Counted from the stretch's first letter, positions 54,501 through 64,000 are shown. The stretch: DNA of 64,000 bases from Acinetobacter zhairuonensis (GCF_022601715.1 NZ_JAKVIM010000002.1:210346-274345), one strand, 5' to 3'. Program-made: numbers and translations. Notes: generated by a model from the letters alone, not told the origin.

Positions 54501-55386
54501 GGTTATGCGTTTCCACTTTCATGAGGATATGAGCAGCTTGGCTCTTATACTTATAAGTATAATGACCTGTGTCTTCGTCTTTTTTCGGATAGAAACGCTG
54601 TGTGTCATAACCCACAATCACCGATGCGTTATCTTTATATGCCGATAAAACGTCAGTTGGTGATTCTTTGTAGGTATTTTTAATCATTTGGAACAATGAT
54701 AACGGTTGAACTTCACCATCAATAGTCCACTCAGAGCCGAAAATTTTATGACGGCAATGTTCTGAGTTGGCTTGAGCAAACATCATGAGTTCGATGTCAT
54801 GCGGATTACGACCCAGCTTGATAAATGCTTCAGTTAAGTAATCAACTTCTTCATCAGACAAAGCAAAACCAAATTCAGAGTTGGCTTGAACCAATGCCTG
54901 TTTACCTTGACCCAAAATATCAATGGAGTTCAAAGGTTTTGGCGCAGTTTCTTGAAATAATGCGGTTGCATCTTCAATACTGCCAAATACGCTCTCAGTC
55001 ATGCGGTCGTGTAATGCCAGCTTTACTTCATTCGATACTTCAGAAATACCTTTTAAAGTAAACAAAACACCGCGTTCAAGGCGGTGTATCGGGGTATTAC
55101 AGTTGGCGAAGATATCCGTTGCTTTAGAAGACCACGGTGAAATCGTACCCACGCGAGGTGTCACCAAAATCTGGACTTCATCACTTGCAGCTTGGCGGAT
55201 TTGGAAGCTTTCGCCTTCATTTAACAATTGTAAAGCAGATTGCTGCTGTTGCTCGTTGAGCGCTTGGTCAAACAGATAGACCCATTGGCTTTCTATTGAT
55301 TGAACAGAACTAATTGACGCTAGACGTGATAATAGTTGAGTTTTCTTAAAAGAAGAATGTGCTGGTGCACCGGCCACGATAAACAT
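51553..55386 (-). CDS. purL: Phosphoribosylformylglycinamidine synthase (large single-chain form)
   Basis: Fourth step of purine synthesis, forming FGAM from FGAR, ATP and glutamine. It has 1277 residues from ATG 55386 ([15 protein letters not shown]), the usual gammaproteobacterial single-chain length. It comprises an N-terminal domain, two AIRS-like halves (for example [40 protein letters not shown]) and a C-terminal glutamine amidotransferase with nucleophile in GVCNGCQMM. An in-frame start at 55452 adds non-conserved residues and is rejected. Confidence 0.96.
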   Translation of the reverse strand: MFIVAGAPAHSSFKKTQLLSRLASISSVQSIESQWVYLFDQALNEQQQQSALQLLNEGESFQIRQAASDEVQILVTPRVGTISPWSSKATDIFANCNTPIHRLERGVLFTLKGISEVSNEVKLALHDRMTESVFGSIEDATALFQETAPKPLNSIDILGQGKQALVQANSEFGFALSDEEVDYLTEAFIKLGRNPHDIELMMFAQANSEHCRHKIFGSEWTIDGEVQPLSLFQMIKNTYKESPTDVLSAYKDNASVIVGYDTQRFYPKKDEDTGHYTYKYKSQAAHILMKVETHNHPTAIAPFAGAATGSGGEIRDEGATGRGGKPKAGLTGFTVSNLNIPGFEQPWEENYGKPSRMASPLQIMIEGPLGGAAFNNEFGRPALNGYFRTFEQNVNGEVKGFHKPIMIAGGYGNIRPDHVEKDAIQPGDLLIVLGGPAMLIGLGGGAASSVDSGTMGESLDFASVQRENPEMERRCQEVIDTCWRMENENPIVSVHDVGAGGISNAMPELVNDHELGAILDLRKIPSLESGMSPMEIWSNEAQERYVLAIKPESLALFESICARERCPFAVLGEATEARQLTVNDPLFDNKAVDMPMQVMLGGTPRMSRSYETIERKGDDFDASQVDLKDAIFRVLKNPTVASKSFLITIGDRSITGMVARDQLVGRWQVPVADAAVTTTSLQGYTGEAMAMGERPPVALLNPAASARLAVAESISNIMCANIEQISDIKLSANWMAAAGQKGEDQALFEGVKAIGMEMCPALGIAIPVGKDSLSMRTTWNDEGQDKSVTSPMSGVITAFAPVNDVRKTLTPELKNTDSVLVRIDLSKGQFRLGGSILAQVYKAIGSVTPDVDSFAEFKAFFDLVQDWNNRGLIQAYHDIGDGGLLATVAEMMFASRLGVALENQTTAALFAEEIGAVLQIATADWEALQLEVTTSSLKDAISVVGYVNTTDQLTVNGLTLLRVDLQHAWAEVSHQIQRLRDNSETADQEFALIADSTHQGIIAQPTFDLNEPVEAPFINLRRPSMVILREQGVNGQTEMAAAFDKVGFNTVDVHMSDLLAGRVDLNDFEGLVACGGFSYGDVMGAGGGWAKSVLFNPRLRDQFEKFFNRQETFTLGVCNGCQMMSQLAPLIPGADAWPRFHRNTSEVFEARSVNVRIEKSNSVLLEGMEGSILPIAVAHGEGRVVATAEQLAALNAGNQVTLRYVDSHGNPTQHYPLNPNGSPEAITGVTSKDGRVTIMMPHPERNFRAIQHSWKPEEWTEDGAWLRMFRNARKFIG

Positions 55387-55811
55387 GCTGATTTTGGCTC
55401 CACGGGCAAGTCTTTTGAACTTTACCGCAATGTGACTTTGAAGAGAGCACATATTCTACTGTGAAAAGGAAAAATCAGCTAGATAGATAAACTCAATTAT
55501 GTAACCTAATCCTGCAATAAAATTGTGTATAAGCCCTTGCTTTTATTTTTTTAAGAAAAAATGAACGACAAATAAGGAGTTGGTGAGTGCAATACATTTA
55601 AAATCACATCACCAACAGAAAATCGTATGATTTTCACCCTCCCCCTCACAACTCCTCTTTCTCCGTGAATACCACTCAAGTTTCCAACTAGATCCGTGAG
55701 TCAGTTTAATCTGTATTTTTACATTCCAACCGTCAATTCGTGTCGCACCGCTCTAGTGCAACACTGCATTTTTTGGCATGATTTAAGCAATCCTTCTATG
55801 AAACATAATAA
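55387..55811. other. Intergenic region between purL and the dGTPase gene
   Basis: About 425 bp of divergent promoter space. AT-rich, with no coding frame or strong hairpin that I can support. A PurR-type operator was looked for and not found. Confidence 0.5.
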
Positions 55812-57149
55812 ATGGAACAAATGCGTTGGTTAGAACTGCTTTCCACAGTTCGCATTGGCAGTAAAAAACAAAGTTCAGAACAAGCTCGAAGCCCTTTTCA
55901 TAAAGATTATGACCGTATTATCTTTTCGCAAAGTTTTAGACAACTCAATCGAAAAACTCAAGTCCATCCACTTACGCAACATGATGGGATTCATACCCGA
56001 CTTACCCATTCTCTAGAAGTCTCTTGTATTGGTCGCTCACTAGGGATGTTGGCGGCTGAAAAAATTAAGGATGAACTCCCCGTTTGGATTTCCCCTGCCG
56101 ATGTTGGTGCGATTATTCAAGCCGCATGCTTGGCACATGATATTGGCAACCCGCCATTTGGTCATGCGGGTGAATATGCCATTCGCGAATGGTTCGATGA
56201 TGCCTCACATGGCAATTTTTTAGCAAAGCTCACTGCTGAAGAAGAAGCCGATGTACGCCAATTCGAAGGTAATGCACAAGGTTTACGCTTACTGACCAAA
56301 ATTGACTATCATCCAAACGATGGTGGAATGCGCCTGACCTATGCCACTTTGGGGGCGTACTTGAAATATCCATGGTTATCCAAAACCATCGCAGAGCAAG
56401 GCAATACCCCTGCCAGCATGCGTGCCAAATTTGGCTGTTATCAGGCGGAAAAAGACATTTTGGGGCAAATTGCCGAACAACTCGGTTTAATTCAGTTGGC
56501 ACCAGATCGTTACTGTCGCCATCCACTGACCTATTTATTAGAAGCCGCAGATGATATTTGCTATGCCCTGATTGATTTAGAAGATGGCATTATTCTAAAT
56601 ATGCTCAGCTATGAAGAAGTCGAACCCATCTTTCTCGATCTGATTGCAGACTATGGCAGACCTTCAGAATTGTCTATGGATACCACTTGGCAGCAAAAAA
56701 TTGCCGCTTTACGTGGTCGGGTGATGAAACGTTTGGTGGATGAAGTGACTACTGCTTTTGCCAAACATCATTATGAAATTCTGACAGGTCAGCTTAAAGG
56801 CAGCTTATTGCAGTATTGTTCTGAAGATATTGAACTCGGCATTAACCGTGCCAAAGAATTGGCGCGTGATAAAATTTTTGAACATCCACAAAAAGCAGGT
56901 TTGGAAATTATTGCCCATCAAAGTTTGCAGAATATTTTAGATGCCTTTATTCCCCTGACTACGCCACACAAAACCTTAAGTTTTAAAGAACAACGGCTGT
57001 TTACCATTTTAAAGCGTTCAGGTGCGCGTTTTGGCAACAATCATTATGAAAATATTATGCAAGTACTGGATATTATTTCGAAGTTTTCAGATCATCAAGC
57101 CTATAATCTTTCGCAAGAATTGCAAGGCAACAAGTCTGGCTTGATGTAA
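55812..57149 (+). CDS. dgt: Deoxyguanosinetriphosphate triphosphohydrolase
   Basis: Hydrolyses dGTP to deoxyguanosine and triphosphate, tuning nucleotide pools. It has 445 residues. The HD-domain metal residues are H66 in HTRLTHSLEV and H109-D110 in LAHDIGNPPFGHAGE. The dGTPase C-terminal region ends around FGNNHYENIMQVLD. ATG 55821 is a possible alternative start. It is followed by ruvA about 115 bp later. Confidence 0.92.
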   Translation: MEQMRWLELLSTVRIGSKKQSSEQARSPFHKDYDRIIFSQSFRQLNRKTQVHPLTQHDGIHTRLTHSLEVSCIGRSLGMLAAEKIKDELPVWISPADVGAIIQAACLAHDIGNPPFGHAGEYAIREWFDDASHGNFLAKLTAEEEADVRQFEGNAQGLRLLTKIDYHPNDGGMRLTYATLGAYLKYPWLSKTIAEQGNTPASMRAKFGCYQAEKDILGQIAEQLGLIQLAPDRYCRHPLTYLLEAADDICYALIDLEDGIILNMLSYEEVEPIFLDLIADYGRPSELSMDTTWQQKIAALRGRVMKRLVDEVTTAFAKHHYEILTGQLKGSLLQYCSEDIELGINRAKELARDKIFEHPQKAGLEIIAHQSLQNILDAFIPLTTPHKTLSFKEQRLFTILKRSGARFGNNHYENIMQVLDIISKFSDHQAYNLSQELQGNKSGLM

Positions 57150-57263
57150 CACAAATCGCCGCACACGAAATGTCTTCCAGAGTATTTCTAAATGCGTGAC
57201 TGAAACATAATTTAATTTGTCAGATTGACAACCGTATACACCTAAAATAGTGAAGTTTTAAAA

Positions 57264-57866
57264 ATGATTGGATGTTTAATTGGCGAAGTGTTTGCCCTCG
57301 AAGCCCCAACAGTACTGCTCAATGTGAATGGCGTGGGCTATGAGATTGACACCCCATTGTCGACATTTTGCCAATTACAGAAAGGACAAAAAGTCACTTT
57401 ATGGACGCACTTAGCAGTTCGTGAAGATGCGCAATTGCTGTATGGTTTTTTACATCAACAAGAAAAACTCATTTTCCGCACACTATTAAAAGTCAATGGT
57501 GTCGGTCCTAAAATGGCATTAGGCATTCTTTCCACATTAAGTGTAGACATGCTGATCCATACGGTTGAGCATGAAGATGTGAATACACTGGTGAAAGTGC
57601 CTGGGGTCGGTAAGAAAACTGCTGAACGCCTAATGATTGAATTACGCGATCGTTTTAAAGCGATGTCCTCAGGTACAGTTCCAAGCAACTCTACGCTAGA
57701 ACAAATCCAATTCACAGGAAATTCAGCCGTTGCCGAAGCTGAAGCCGCTTTGCAATCTTTAGGCTATAAACCATTAGAAGCGCAAAAACTGGTGAATGCT
57801 GCAAAAGGTGATTTTACTGAAGCCAGTGACATTATCCGTGCTGCACTCAAGTCGATGAATAAATAA
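57264..57866 (+). CDS. ruvA: Holliday junction branch migration protein RuvA
   Basis: Tetrameric DNA-binding protein that holds Holliday junctions for RuvB. It has 200 residues: N-terminal OB domain (MIGCLIGEVFALEAP, VNGVGYEI), two helix-hairpin-helix motifs (KVNGVGPKMALGIL and KVPGVGKKTAERLM) and a C-terminal RuvB-contacting domain. An unusual 314-bp gap separates it from ruvB. Confidence 0.96.
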   Translation: MIGCLIGEVFALEAPTVLLNVNGVGYEIDTPLSTFCQLQKGQKVTLWTHLAVREDAQLLYGFLHQQEKLIFRTLLKVNGVGPKMALGILSTLSVDMLIHTVEHEDVNTLVKVPGVGKKTAERLMIELRDRFKAMSSGTVPSNSTLEQIQFTGNSAVAEAEAALQSLGYKPLEAQKLVNAAKGDFTEASDIIRAALKSMNK

Positions 57867-58180
57867 AGTACTGTATTCAAGACGTCAAACGATACATATA
57901 AACATCATTCGCAACTGTTCGAATCAGGAGACATTTGCACATCAATGTTTCTGCGATATAGTCGATACGAACTTTCATTCGATGAGTTTTGCGATGAGGT
58001 GCATTGCACCGCAAGTGGTTTTCTTGCGAAGCATTGCTTCCCATTTTGCCAAAACAAAAGTAAGGCGAACCGCAGGTTATGCCTAAATTTCGCTCGAAGC
58101 TGGAAAGACTGCTCCAAGGTACACACTTTTTTTTCTGACATTTTGCTACGAAGCATATTCACTTAAAGTTTAAATAATAT
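57867..58180. repeat. Non-coding insert between ruvA and ruvB, possible intergenic repeat
   Basis: No convincing gene fills these 314 bp. Hairpins include CGCAAG-TGGTTTT-CTTGCG (around 58010-58028). The stretch CATTTTGCCAAAACAAAAGT, followed by AAGGCG, looks like words I recall from dispersed intergenic repeats in Acinetobacter and relatives. The composition is richer in G and C than other gaps. Repeat identity could not be checked here, as no second copy is in the window. Confidence 0.4.
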
Positions 58181-59188
58181 ATGCAAGACCGTCTCATCGG
58201 TGGTTCCGAAAAACCCGAAGATCATTTTGATCGCGCCATTCGACCAACCTCACTGGATGACTATATTGGTCAACCTGTAGTACGCGAACAAATGGAAATC
58301 TTTATTGGTGCTGCACGCGGTCGTGCCGAAGCACTTGACCATACTCTGATATTTGGTCCACCTGGTTTGGGTAAAACCACGCTGGCCAATATTATTGCGC
58401 GTGAAATGGGCGGAAACTTAAAGTCGACTTCAGGACCTGTATTAGAACGTGCAGGTGACTTGGCTGCTATGCTGACCAATCTTGAAGAGGGCGATGTATT
58501 ATTTATTGACGAAATTCACCGTCTTTCGCCTGTGATTGAAGAAATTCTCTACCCTGCAATGGAAGATTACCAACTCGATATCATGATTGGTGAAGGTCCC
58601 GCAGCCCGCTCCATTAAATTGGATTTACCGCCCTTTACTCTTGTCGCAGCTACCACCCGCGCAGGTCTACTCACTTCTCCGCTGCGTGATCGTTTTGGTA
58701 TTGTGCAACGTCTCGAATTTTATTCAGTCGCGGACTTAACTCATATTGTGACCCGTTCAGCCAATTTAATGGATGTGCCTATTACCCACGATGGTTCGGC
58801 AGAAATTGCAAGACGTGCCCGTGGTACGCCTCGTATTGCCAATCGACTATTACGACGTGTCCGTGACTATGCACAAGTCAAAGGGACTGGTGAAGTCAAC
58901 CAAGAAATGGCTCAACGTGCGTTAGATATGCTGAATGTGGATAAAGATGGTTTGGATACTTTAGACCGTCGATATTTATCCATGTTACTTGAACGTTTTG
59001 ATGGTGGTCCTGCGGGTGTAGAGGCTTTAGCTGCAGCGATGGCAGAAGATTCAGGAACGCTTGAAGATGTGATCGAACCTTATTTAATTCAACAAGGTTA
59101 TGCGATGCGTACCGCACGTGGACGAATTGCCACCAATATGGCGTATTTACAGTTTGGAATGACACCACCTGAACCGAAAGAGAAATAA
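58181..59188 (+). CDS. ruvB: Holliday junction branch migration helicase RuvB
   Basis: AAA+ motor that drives branch migration. It has 335 residues, with Walker [10 protein letters not shown], Walker B FIDEIHRL, sensor VAATTRAG and arginine finger region SPLRDRFG. The winged C-terminal domain is complete ([24 protein letters not shown]). It is separated from ruvA by a repeat-like insert, so it may need its own promoter. Confidence 0.97.
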   Translation: MQDRLIGGSEKPEDHFDRAIRPTSLDDYIGQPVVREQMEIFIGAARGRAEALDHTLIFGPPGLGKTTLANIIAREMGGNLKSTSGPVLERAGDLAAMLTNLEEGDVLFIDEIHRLSPVIEEILYPAMEDYQLDIMIGEGPAARSIKLDLPPFTLVAATTRAGLLTSPLRDRFGIVQRLEFYSVADLTHIVTRSANLMDVPITHDGSAEIARRARGTPRIANRLLRRVRDYAQVKGTGEVNQEMAQRALDMLNVDKDGLDTLDRRYLSMLLERFDGGPAGVEALAAAMAEDSGTLEDVIEPYLIQQGYAMRTARGRIATNMAYLQFGMTPPEPKEK

Positions 59189-59190
59189 TA

Positions 59191-59219
59191 AAAAAAAGGG
59201 AGCTTGTCTCCCTTTTTTT
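59191..59219 (+). terminator. Terminator of ruvB
   Basis: AAAAAAAGGGAG, CTTGT, CTCCCTTTTTTT. Confidence 0.92.
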
Positions 59220-59401
59220 CCTTTAAATAAAAGCTGCACGCATTGCAAATAAACAGATCGAAGTACACGCGTTTTAGGTAAAGTGTTCTACCCTTCATAC
59301 CTTTCAGATAACTAAATATATTTATACGGTTTTTGTCTTATCTTAAGCACTGTGACATATTTTATAACCTAATTATAATATTTGCCTAGGCTCTGTAATT
59401 C

Positions 59402-60757
59402 ATGAAAAGATTTCAACTACCTTTAATTTGTGCATCCCTTTTACTTTGTAGTCCTTCAAGTTTTGCAGATTGGGTCAATGACTCGGTCAATAGAGTCGAA
59501 GCGCATACCATTCAATTACGTCAATACATTCACCAACATCCTGAACTAGGCAATATGGAGTTTCAGACCTCCAAACTGGTACAAAAAGAACTTAAGTCTT
59601 ATGGCATTGAAGTGAAATCTGGATTTGCCAAAACAGGGGTTATTGGAATTTTAAAAGGAGCTAAAGCAGGTCCAGTCATGGCATTACGTGCAGATATGGA
59701 TGCTTTACCTATTGAGGAAAAGACCAACCTTACCTTTGCTAGTAAAGCCAAAGCTATTTATCAAGGCAAAGAAGTTCCGGTCATGCATGGTTGTGGACAT
59801 GATGCACATACTGCAATGTTGCTGGGCGCTGCAAAAGTCTTAGCTGAGAATCGAGATCAGCTTGCTGGAACCGTTGTGTTTATTTTCCAACCTGCAGAAG
59901 AAGGTGGTGCTGACATTGATAATTTCACACAAGGGGCTGAAATTGGCTCACGTAAAATGATTGCAGATGGCGCACTCAAAAACCCGAAACCAGAAGTAAT
60001 CTTTGGTATGCATGTTATGGCAGGTATGCAAAGCAACAATCTATTTTATAAAGAAGGTGTGATGCTGAATAGTGCGGATCACCTACGTATTCAAGTCAAT
60101 GGAAAACAAGTGCATGGTTCTACGCCTTGGGATGGGCGTGATCCAATTTACGCTGCTTCGCAAATGATTGACAACTTACAAAGTCTGATCAGCCGCAGAT
60201 CCAATCTAACTCAAGGGATAGGAGTCATTAGTATCGGCAGCATTCAGGCTGGAACAGCAGGAAATGTCATTCCTGAACAAGTGAATATGGTCGGTACAAT
60301 CCGTTCCAACAATGAAAACATTCGCCAGAACCTGTTAAAAAATATTCCCATCATGTTAGAACACAATGCTTTAGCCAATGATGTGCAGGCGAAAGTCGAA
60401 ATTGCTGCCTATGCACCTGTCACGTCAAACAATCCTATCCTGACACAACTGATGCAACCAACACTCAAACATGTTGCAGGTAAAGATAAACTCCATGTAC
60501 TCAATAACAATGCAAGCGCCAGCGAAGATTTTTCATATTATGGTCAGCTTATGCCATCCCTCTTTGTGTTTTTAGGTGCAACACCACCATCACAAAAAAT
60601 GGATCAGGCAGCACCGAATCATAATCCATACTTTATCGTAGATGATGCCACACTAAAAACTGGGGTAGAACTTCATGTCCGCTTTATCCAAGACTACCCT
60701 AAGGTTGCTACTGGAGTACAAAGCCAGTGGAAGCAACAAAATGAAAACTCTAATTAA
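59402..60757 (+). CDS. Exported M20 family amidohydrolase/peptidase (hippurate hydrolase-like)
   Basis: A 451-residue metallo-amidohydrolase with signal peptide (about residues 1-22, ending SFA). Metal ligands lie in MHGCGHDAHTAMLLGAA and in FQPAEEGGADI, with GMHVMAGM further on and ASASEDFSYYG near the C-terminus. These are the M20D pattern of N-acyl amino acid or hippurate hydrolases. Export to the periplasm is notable for this family. The substrate is unknown. Confidence 0.87.
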   Translation: MKRFQLPLICASLLLCSPSSFADWVNDSVNRVEAHTIQLRQYIHQHPELGNMEFQTSKLVQKELKSYGIEVKSGFAKTGVIGILKGAKAGPVMALRADMDALPIEEKTNLTFASKAKAIYQGKEVPVMHGCGHDAHTAMLLGAAKVLAENRDQLAGTVVFIFQPAEEGGADIDNFTQGAEIGSRKMIADGALKNPKPEVIFGMHVMAGMQSNNLFYKEGVMLNSADHLRIQVNGKQVHGSTPWDGRDPIYAASQMIDNLQSLISRRSNLTQGIGVISIGSIQAGTAGNVIPEQVNMVGTIRSNNENIRQNLLKNIPIMLEHNALANDVQAKVEIAAYAPVTSNNPILTQLMQPTLKHVAGKDKLHVLNNNASASEDFSYYGQLMPSLFVFLGATPPSQKMDQAAPNHNPYFIVDDATLKTGVELHVRFIQDYPKVATGVQSQWKQQNENSN

Positions 60758-60771
60758 AATAATATGAAGAC

Positions 60772-60799
60772 AAGGTGATCTCTCAGGATCACCTTTTAA
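60772..60799 (+). terminator. Terminator of the M20 gene
   Basis: AAGGTGATC, TCTCAG, GATCACCTT, TTTAA. Confidence 0.82.
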
Positions 60800-60865
60800 T
60801 TTGTTAGGCTTTCTAGATCATCAAGCAATTCCAGCTAAGTCCAGATGGTCAATCTGCCACAATAC

Positions 60866-61438
60866 TTATAGTTCCTTCACCTCTTCCACCAACATCAATT
60901 CACATGCTCCATCACCTGTATCATTCCGCGTAAGAGAACTACGCCAAGTCCAGCCATCTGCCGCTTTCACTTCGACCAAATGCCCTTTTAAATAAATCAG
61001 GTCATCTTGGTCAATATCTGCCAATTGTTTTGCGATTGAAGAATTTGCAGGAATCAGATGTGTATTGGCACTCTGTGTTTCAATTTCATGGTGTGGAATT
61101 GGTGGTTGATTTTCATAACGCCAATAATACCAACGATTACTTTGGCGTATCGAAACCTGTTTATAGACAGATGGATCTGCCATCGCTCCCCAACCGAGTG
61201 CAAAATCGACAGGACTGAGTTCTGCTTCACGTCCCGAACGATAATTTTCCCGTGAAAGTACCCGGAACTGACCTTCATAAGCAGCCAAATTGGTCATGGT
61301 ATAACCATTAAAGGTTTGTACCTCAGTACTTACCCGTTGATAGTTCTGAGCACTTTCAACATTGGGGCTTGGTTTCCACCAATAGTTGAGTCCAGCAACA
61401 ATCACAATCAACCAAACTAAATAGGCTCGACGGCTCAT
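60866..61438 (-). CDS. Conserved membrane-anchored hypothetical protein
   Basis: A 190-residue protein with one N-terminal anchor helix (residues 5-21) and a periplasmic remainder rich in aromatic residues (NRWYYWRYENQPPIPHHEIE). The C-terminal part, DDLIYLKGHLVEVKAADGWTW, looks OB-like. I do not recognise a family. It lies alone between the M20 gene and ybgC. Confidence 0.68.
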   Translation of the reverse strand: MSRRAYLVWLIVIVAGLNYWWKPSPNVESAQNYQRVSTEVQTFNGYTMTNLAAYEGQFRVLSRENYRSGREAELSPVDFALGWGAMADPSVYKQVSIRQSNRWYYWRYENQPPIPHHEIETQSANTHLIPANSSIAKQLADIDQDDLIYLKGHLVEVKAADGWTWRSSLTRNDTGDGACELMLVEEVKEL

Positions 61439-61668
61439 CTTTCCCCCAAAATTATCAATGCAAAGTATCCATTTTTATTCTTCAAACTCAGTCTCATCTG
61501 TTTTCAGATTGAAATCTTGTGCCATTGGACGGTCATTTCAAACTGCTAAACTTCAAGGCATTACTTAACCCATAATACCGACTAATCTATTCACTGCAAT
61601 TCCTCCCAGCAGCTTTAGACAGTCATGGGTTTGAAACACAACATTAAATCTAGACATGGAACACTATC

Positions 61669-62076
61669 ATGGCGAATAAGTTCGAATTTCAGATTCGTGT
61701 ATATATTGAAGACACTGACGCAGGCGGTATTGTCTATCATGCCAACCATATTCGCTTTATGGAACGTACCCGTACCGAATGGTTACGTGCCTCTGGTGTA
61801 GACCATTACTGGCACCAAAAAGACTACAACTTCGTGGTGCATAAAATTAATGTCAAATATCAACGTCCAATCTTAATGGATGATCTAATTACTGTTACAG
61901 CAAGTGTAGTTTCGTGTAAAGCTACGTCATTTGTATTGCAACAAAATATTTATCGTGGTGAAATCTTGTTGGCATCTGGTGAAGTTGAATTGGCGTGTAT
62001 CAGCGCTGAAATGCGACCTCGTCGTTTGCCAGATGAAATTCGCGATCTAATTCGTAAAGAGTTAGAACAAATTTAA
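61669..62076 (+). CDS. ybgC: Tol-Pal system-associated acyl-CoA thioesterase
   Basis: A 135-residue hot-dog-fold thioesterase. The catalytic segment is YIEDTDAGGIVYHANHIRFMER with Asp and Tyr/His in place (quoted here by its key parts DTDAGGIVYHANH and FMERTRTEWL). It is the standard first gene of the tol-pal operon, 21 bp before tolQ. It is thought to act on membrane-lipid acyl-CoA. Confidence 0.92.
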   Translation: MANKFEFQIRVYIEDTDAGGIVYHANHIRFMERTRTEWLRASGVDHYWHQKDYNFVVHKINVKYQRPILMDDLITVTASVVSCKATSFVLQQNIYRGEILLASGEVELACISAEMRPRRLPDEIRDLIRKELEQI

Positions 62077-62097
62077 AAAACTCAACTCAGTGTAACT

Positions 62098-62796
62098 ATG
62101 GCAAATCAATTAGACACCACTCTTCACGTTTCAGACCTCATTTTACAAGCAAGTCCTGTCGTACAACTGGTGATGCTTTTACTCTTATTCGCATCTATCT
62201 ATAGTTGGTTTCTAATTGCCAAGTTACATCTGAGCTATAAAAAAGCTCAGGCAGATGATGAACATTTCCAAAAAATCTTCTGGTCTGGTGCCGAACTCAA
62301 TACCCTGTACAACAATGCCCAGCTCAACTCTAAACGTGTCGGGCTAGAAGATATTTTCTATCAAGGTTTGGGTGAATACCTGAAACTTAAAAAACGTCAT
62401 GCGCCAACGCAACAAACCATTGAAGGCACTGAACGTATTTTGCGTGTCGGTTTAAGCCGTGATCAAGGTGGTTTAGAACAAGGTTTAGGTGCTTTAGCCA
62501 GTATTGGTTCTGTTGCACCTTATGTCGGTTTATTCGGCACCGTTTGGGGCATTATGAATGCCTTCATTGGTCTGGCAGATGTCGATCAAGTCACTTTAGC
62601 GACCGTTGCACCGGGTATTGCAGAAGCCTTAATTGCAACCGCGATTGGTTTATTCGCAGCAATTCCAGCCGTTCTAGCATTCAACCATTTTACAGCCAAA
62701 GGCGAAATGGTTTATTCAGACCGCGCTTTGTTTGCGGAAGAAATGGTGGCGCTATTACAACGTCAGTCAGTAGGTTCTGTTCAGGAAAATGACTGA
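62098..62796 (+). CDS. tolQ: Tol-Pal system proton channel protein TolQ
   Basis: Inner-membrane protein of 232 residues with three transmembrane helices that, with TolR, uses the proton gradient to energise TolA during division. Motifs are LASIGSVAPYVGLFGTVWGI and IAEALIATAIGLFAAIPAV. It overlaps tolR by one base. Confidence 0.95.
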   Translation: MANQLDTTLHVSDLILQASPVVQLVMLLLLFASIYSWFLIAKLHLSYKKAQADDEHFQKIFWSGAELNTLYNNAQLNSKRVGLEDIFYQGLGEYLKLKKRHAPTQQTIEGTERILRVGLSRDQGGLEQGLGALASIGSVAPYVGLFGTVWGIMNAFIGLADVDQVTLATVAPGIAEALIATAIGLFAAIPAVLAFNHFTAKGEMVYSDRALFAEEMVALLQRQSVGSVQEND

Positions 62797-63245
62797 TGGC
62801 GATTCAACGTTCAGGACGCTTTGAGCGCATAAAAAAACCCTTAAAAAGTGACATGAATGTCGTACCGTACATTGATGTCATGTTGGTGCTGTTGGTGATC
62901 TTTATGGTCACTGCGCCCATGATTACCAGTGGCATTAAAGTCGATTTGCCACAAGCCAATGGCACTCCGCTTCAGTCAGAAGATGCACCTTCAATTGTGT
63001 CATTAAAAGCCGATGGAACGTACTTTTTAGAGCAAAAAGGACAAACGACTGGACCACTTGCACTTGCTGAACTCACTCAATTGCTAGTCGAGTCTCAAGC
63101 ACAAGCTGAACAAGAGAACAAAAAATTAAATGTTGTGATCAATGGTCATCAAACTCGTCCTTATGGCGAGGTCATGGCTTTAATGTCGAGCCTTCAAGAT
63201 GCAGGCTTAACCCAAGTGGGTTTACTGACCGAACCTTTAAAGTAA
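62796..63245 (+). CDS. tolR: Tol-Pal system protein TolR
   Basis: A 149-residue protein with one transmembrane helix containing the proton-carrying Asp (NVVPYIDVMLVLLVIFMVTAP, key part YIDVMLVLL). The periplasmic domain follows. Start codon overlaps the tolQ stop (TGATGG region); tolA begins one base after its stop. Confidence 0.95.
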   Translation: MAIQRSGRFERIKKPLKSDMNVVPYIDVMLVLLVIFMVTAPMITSGIKVDLPQANGTPLQSEDAPSIVSLKADGTYFLEQKGQTTGPLALAELTQLLVESQAQAEQENKKLNVVINGHQTRPYGEVMALMSSLQDAGLTQVGLLTEPLK

Positions 63246-63246
63246 T

Positions 63247-64000
63247 ATGAAGAATTTTCAAAAGCCACCTTTCAAACAAAACGCAATTGCACTGGGTTTT
63301 ACCTTCGGTGTACACGTCCTTGCGGTTGTTGGCTTGCTTTATTTAGGGATGAGTAAACCACCTAAGCCACCAGAGCAAATCAAAACCGTATTGATTAAAC
63401 CGCAGGATTTACAGCCATCTCCGCGCGAAGAAACTGAATTTACAGAAACTGCGCATGAGAATATTGCCCCTGAAATTACGCAAACGGCTGAACCCAGTGT
63501 AGAACCTGCTCCTGTCATTCCTGTTGCGACACCTAAGACCAATACTGCTGAACAACAAGCAGCTCGTTTAGCTCAGGAAAAAGCTAAAGCGCAAGCCGAT
63601 GCTGCCGCAAAAGCTAAAGCACAAGCGGATGCCGCAGCCAAAGCACAAGCAGATGCCGCTGCGAAAGCCAAAGCACAAGCCGATGCCGCTGCAAAAGCTA
63701 AAGCACAAGCCGATGCTGCCGCAAAAGCTAAAGCACAAGCCGATGCCTCTGCAAAAGCTAAAGCACAAGCCGATGCTGCTGCAAAAGCTAAAGCTCAGGC
63801 AGATGCCGCCGCAAAAGCTAAAGCTCAGGCAGATGCCGCCGCAAAAGCTAAAGCTCAGGCAGATGCCGCCGCAAAAGCTAAAGCTCAGGCAGATGCTGCA
63901 AAAGCTAAAGCACAAGCCGATGCTGCTGCAAAAGCTAAAGCACAAGCCGATGCTGCTGCAAAAGCTAAAGCACAAGCCGATGCTGCTGCAAAAGCTAAAG
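63247..64000 (+). CDS. tolA: Tol-Pal system protein TolA (3' end outside window)
   Basis: Trans-periplasmic linker that connects TolQR to Pal and TolB. The start is MKNFQKPPFKQNAIALGFTF with one membrane helix (about residues 13-35) and a Pro/Glu-rich segment. A long Ala/Lys/Gln/Asp helix follows, made of 8-10 residue repeats of the type AAAKAKAQAD. Several 30-bp units are identical (around 63780-63890). The frame is still open at the window end, so the C-terminal TolA domain is not seen. Confidence 0.93.
   Translation, partial: MKNFQKPPFKQNAIALGFTFGVHVLAVVGLLYLGMSKPPKPPEQIKTVLIKPQDLQPSPREETEFTETAHENIAPEITQTAEPSVEPAPVIPVATPKTNTAEQQAARLAQEKAKAQADAAAKAKAQADAAAKAQADAAAKAKAQADAAAKAKAQADAAAKAKAQADASAKAKAQADAAAKAKAQADAAAKAKAQADAAAKAKAQADAAAKAKAQADAAKAKAQADAAAKAKAQADAAAKAKAQADAAAKAK

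Noticed and set aside
57905..58166. Small frames on both strands in the ruvA-ruvB gap
   Set aside because: They overlap each other and the hairpins, lack ribosome sites and have odd composition; the gap is better read as a non-coding repeat.
63568..63975. Minus-strand frame rich in Cys, Phe, Ser and Gly (repeats of CFSFCSSIG type)
   Set aside because: It is the antisense reading of the Ala/Lys repeats of tolA. The Cys-rich look is a codon artefact.
63566..64000. Regular repeat array resembling a CRISPR
   Set aside because: The repeats are in frame, directly adjacent without unique spacers, and encode the TolA helix.

Overview
The window looks like a chromosomal segment of a gammaproteobacterium close to Acinetobacter (Moraxellaceae). 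This is inferred from gene content and low GC (about 40%, lower in the accessory stretch). The supporting genes are rodA-mltB-rlpA, queF behind a yadGH-type exporter, a SthA-type transhydrogenase, a single-chain purL, ybgC-tolQRA and several proteins I recall mainly from Acinetobacter. No database search was possible, so species is not assigned.

Layout. 1-3.9 kb: an fbp-type ferric iron ABC importer (ATPase cut by the window edge, binding protein, permease). 4-15.5 kb: an accessory region of intact imports and debris. It holds a heavy-metal CDF transporter behind a MerR-type operator, a stress-protein remnant, a CSCS-motif permease with a mini-thioredoxin, a frameshifted Fic fragment, an IS5-family remnant, an extra ribA, a divergent trpBA pair with its own LysR regulator, nudC, a complete IS5-family element, a short ORF plus possible immunity gene, and two integrase fragments, ending at tRNA-Arg(CCG). 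15.7-30.3 kb: mostly core genes (ABC-2 exporter, queF, rodA/mltB/rlpA, a lipoprotein amidohydrolase, azlCD with an AraC regulator, tsf, rpsB, map). 30.5-37.3 kb: a long OmpW-type porin, then a nitrate transporter behind a sigma-54 promoter and an ANTAR/NasT-type leader, a beta-barrel porin, an MFS carrier and a TauD-type dioxygenase. 37.3-43.1 kb: sthA, lipA, a periplasmic acetamidase/formamidase behind a second sigma-54 promoter, and a PliG-like protein with a small membrane protein. 43.2-50.2 kb: ketone-body use (3-hydroxybutyrate dehydrogenase and permease, LysR regulator, CoA-transferase A/B, thiolase, CMD-family protein). 50.3-64 kb: esterase, purL, dGTPase, ruvA/ruvB, M20 peptidase, and ybgC-tolQ-tolR-tolA running off the edge.

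Functional themes. Two neighbouring loci with nitrogen-type (sigma-54) promoters suggest scavenging of nitrate and amides. The 3-hydroxybutyrate locus would carry external hydroxybutyrate to acetoacetate, acetoacetyl-CoA and acetyl-CoA. The accessory block beside tRNA-Arg appears to be an eroded integration hotspot, in which an IS now joins two integrase-bearing remnants. I did not find a wholly new multi-gene system that I can defend. The best leads are the nitrate leader RNA, the trpBA/ribA/LysR island, the stranded toxin/immunity-like pair and possible small RNAs around nudC.
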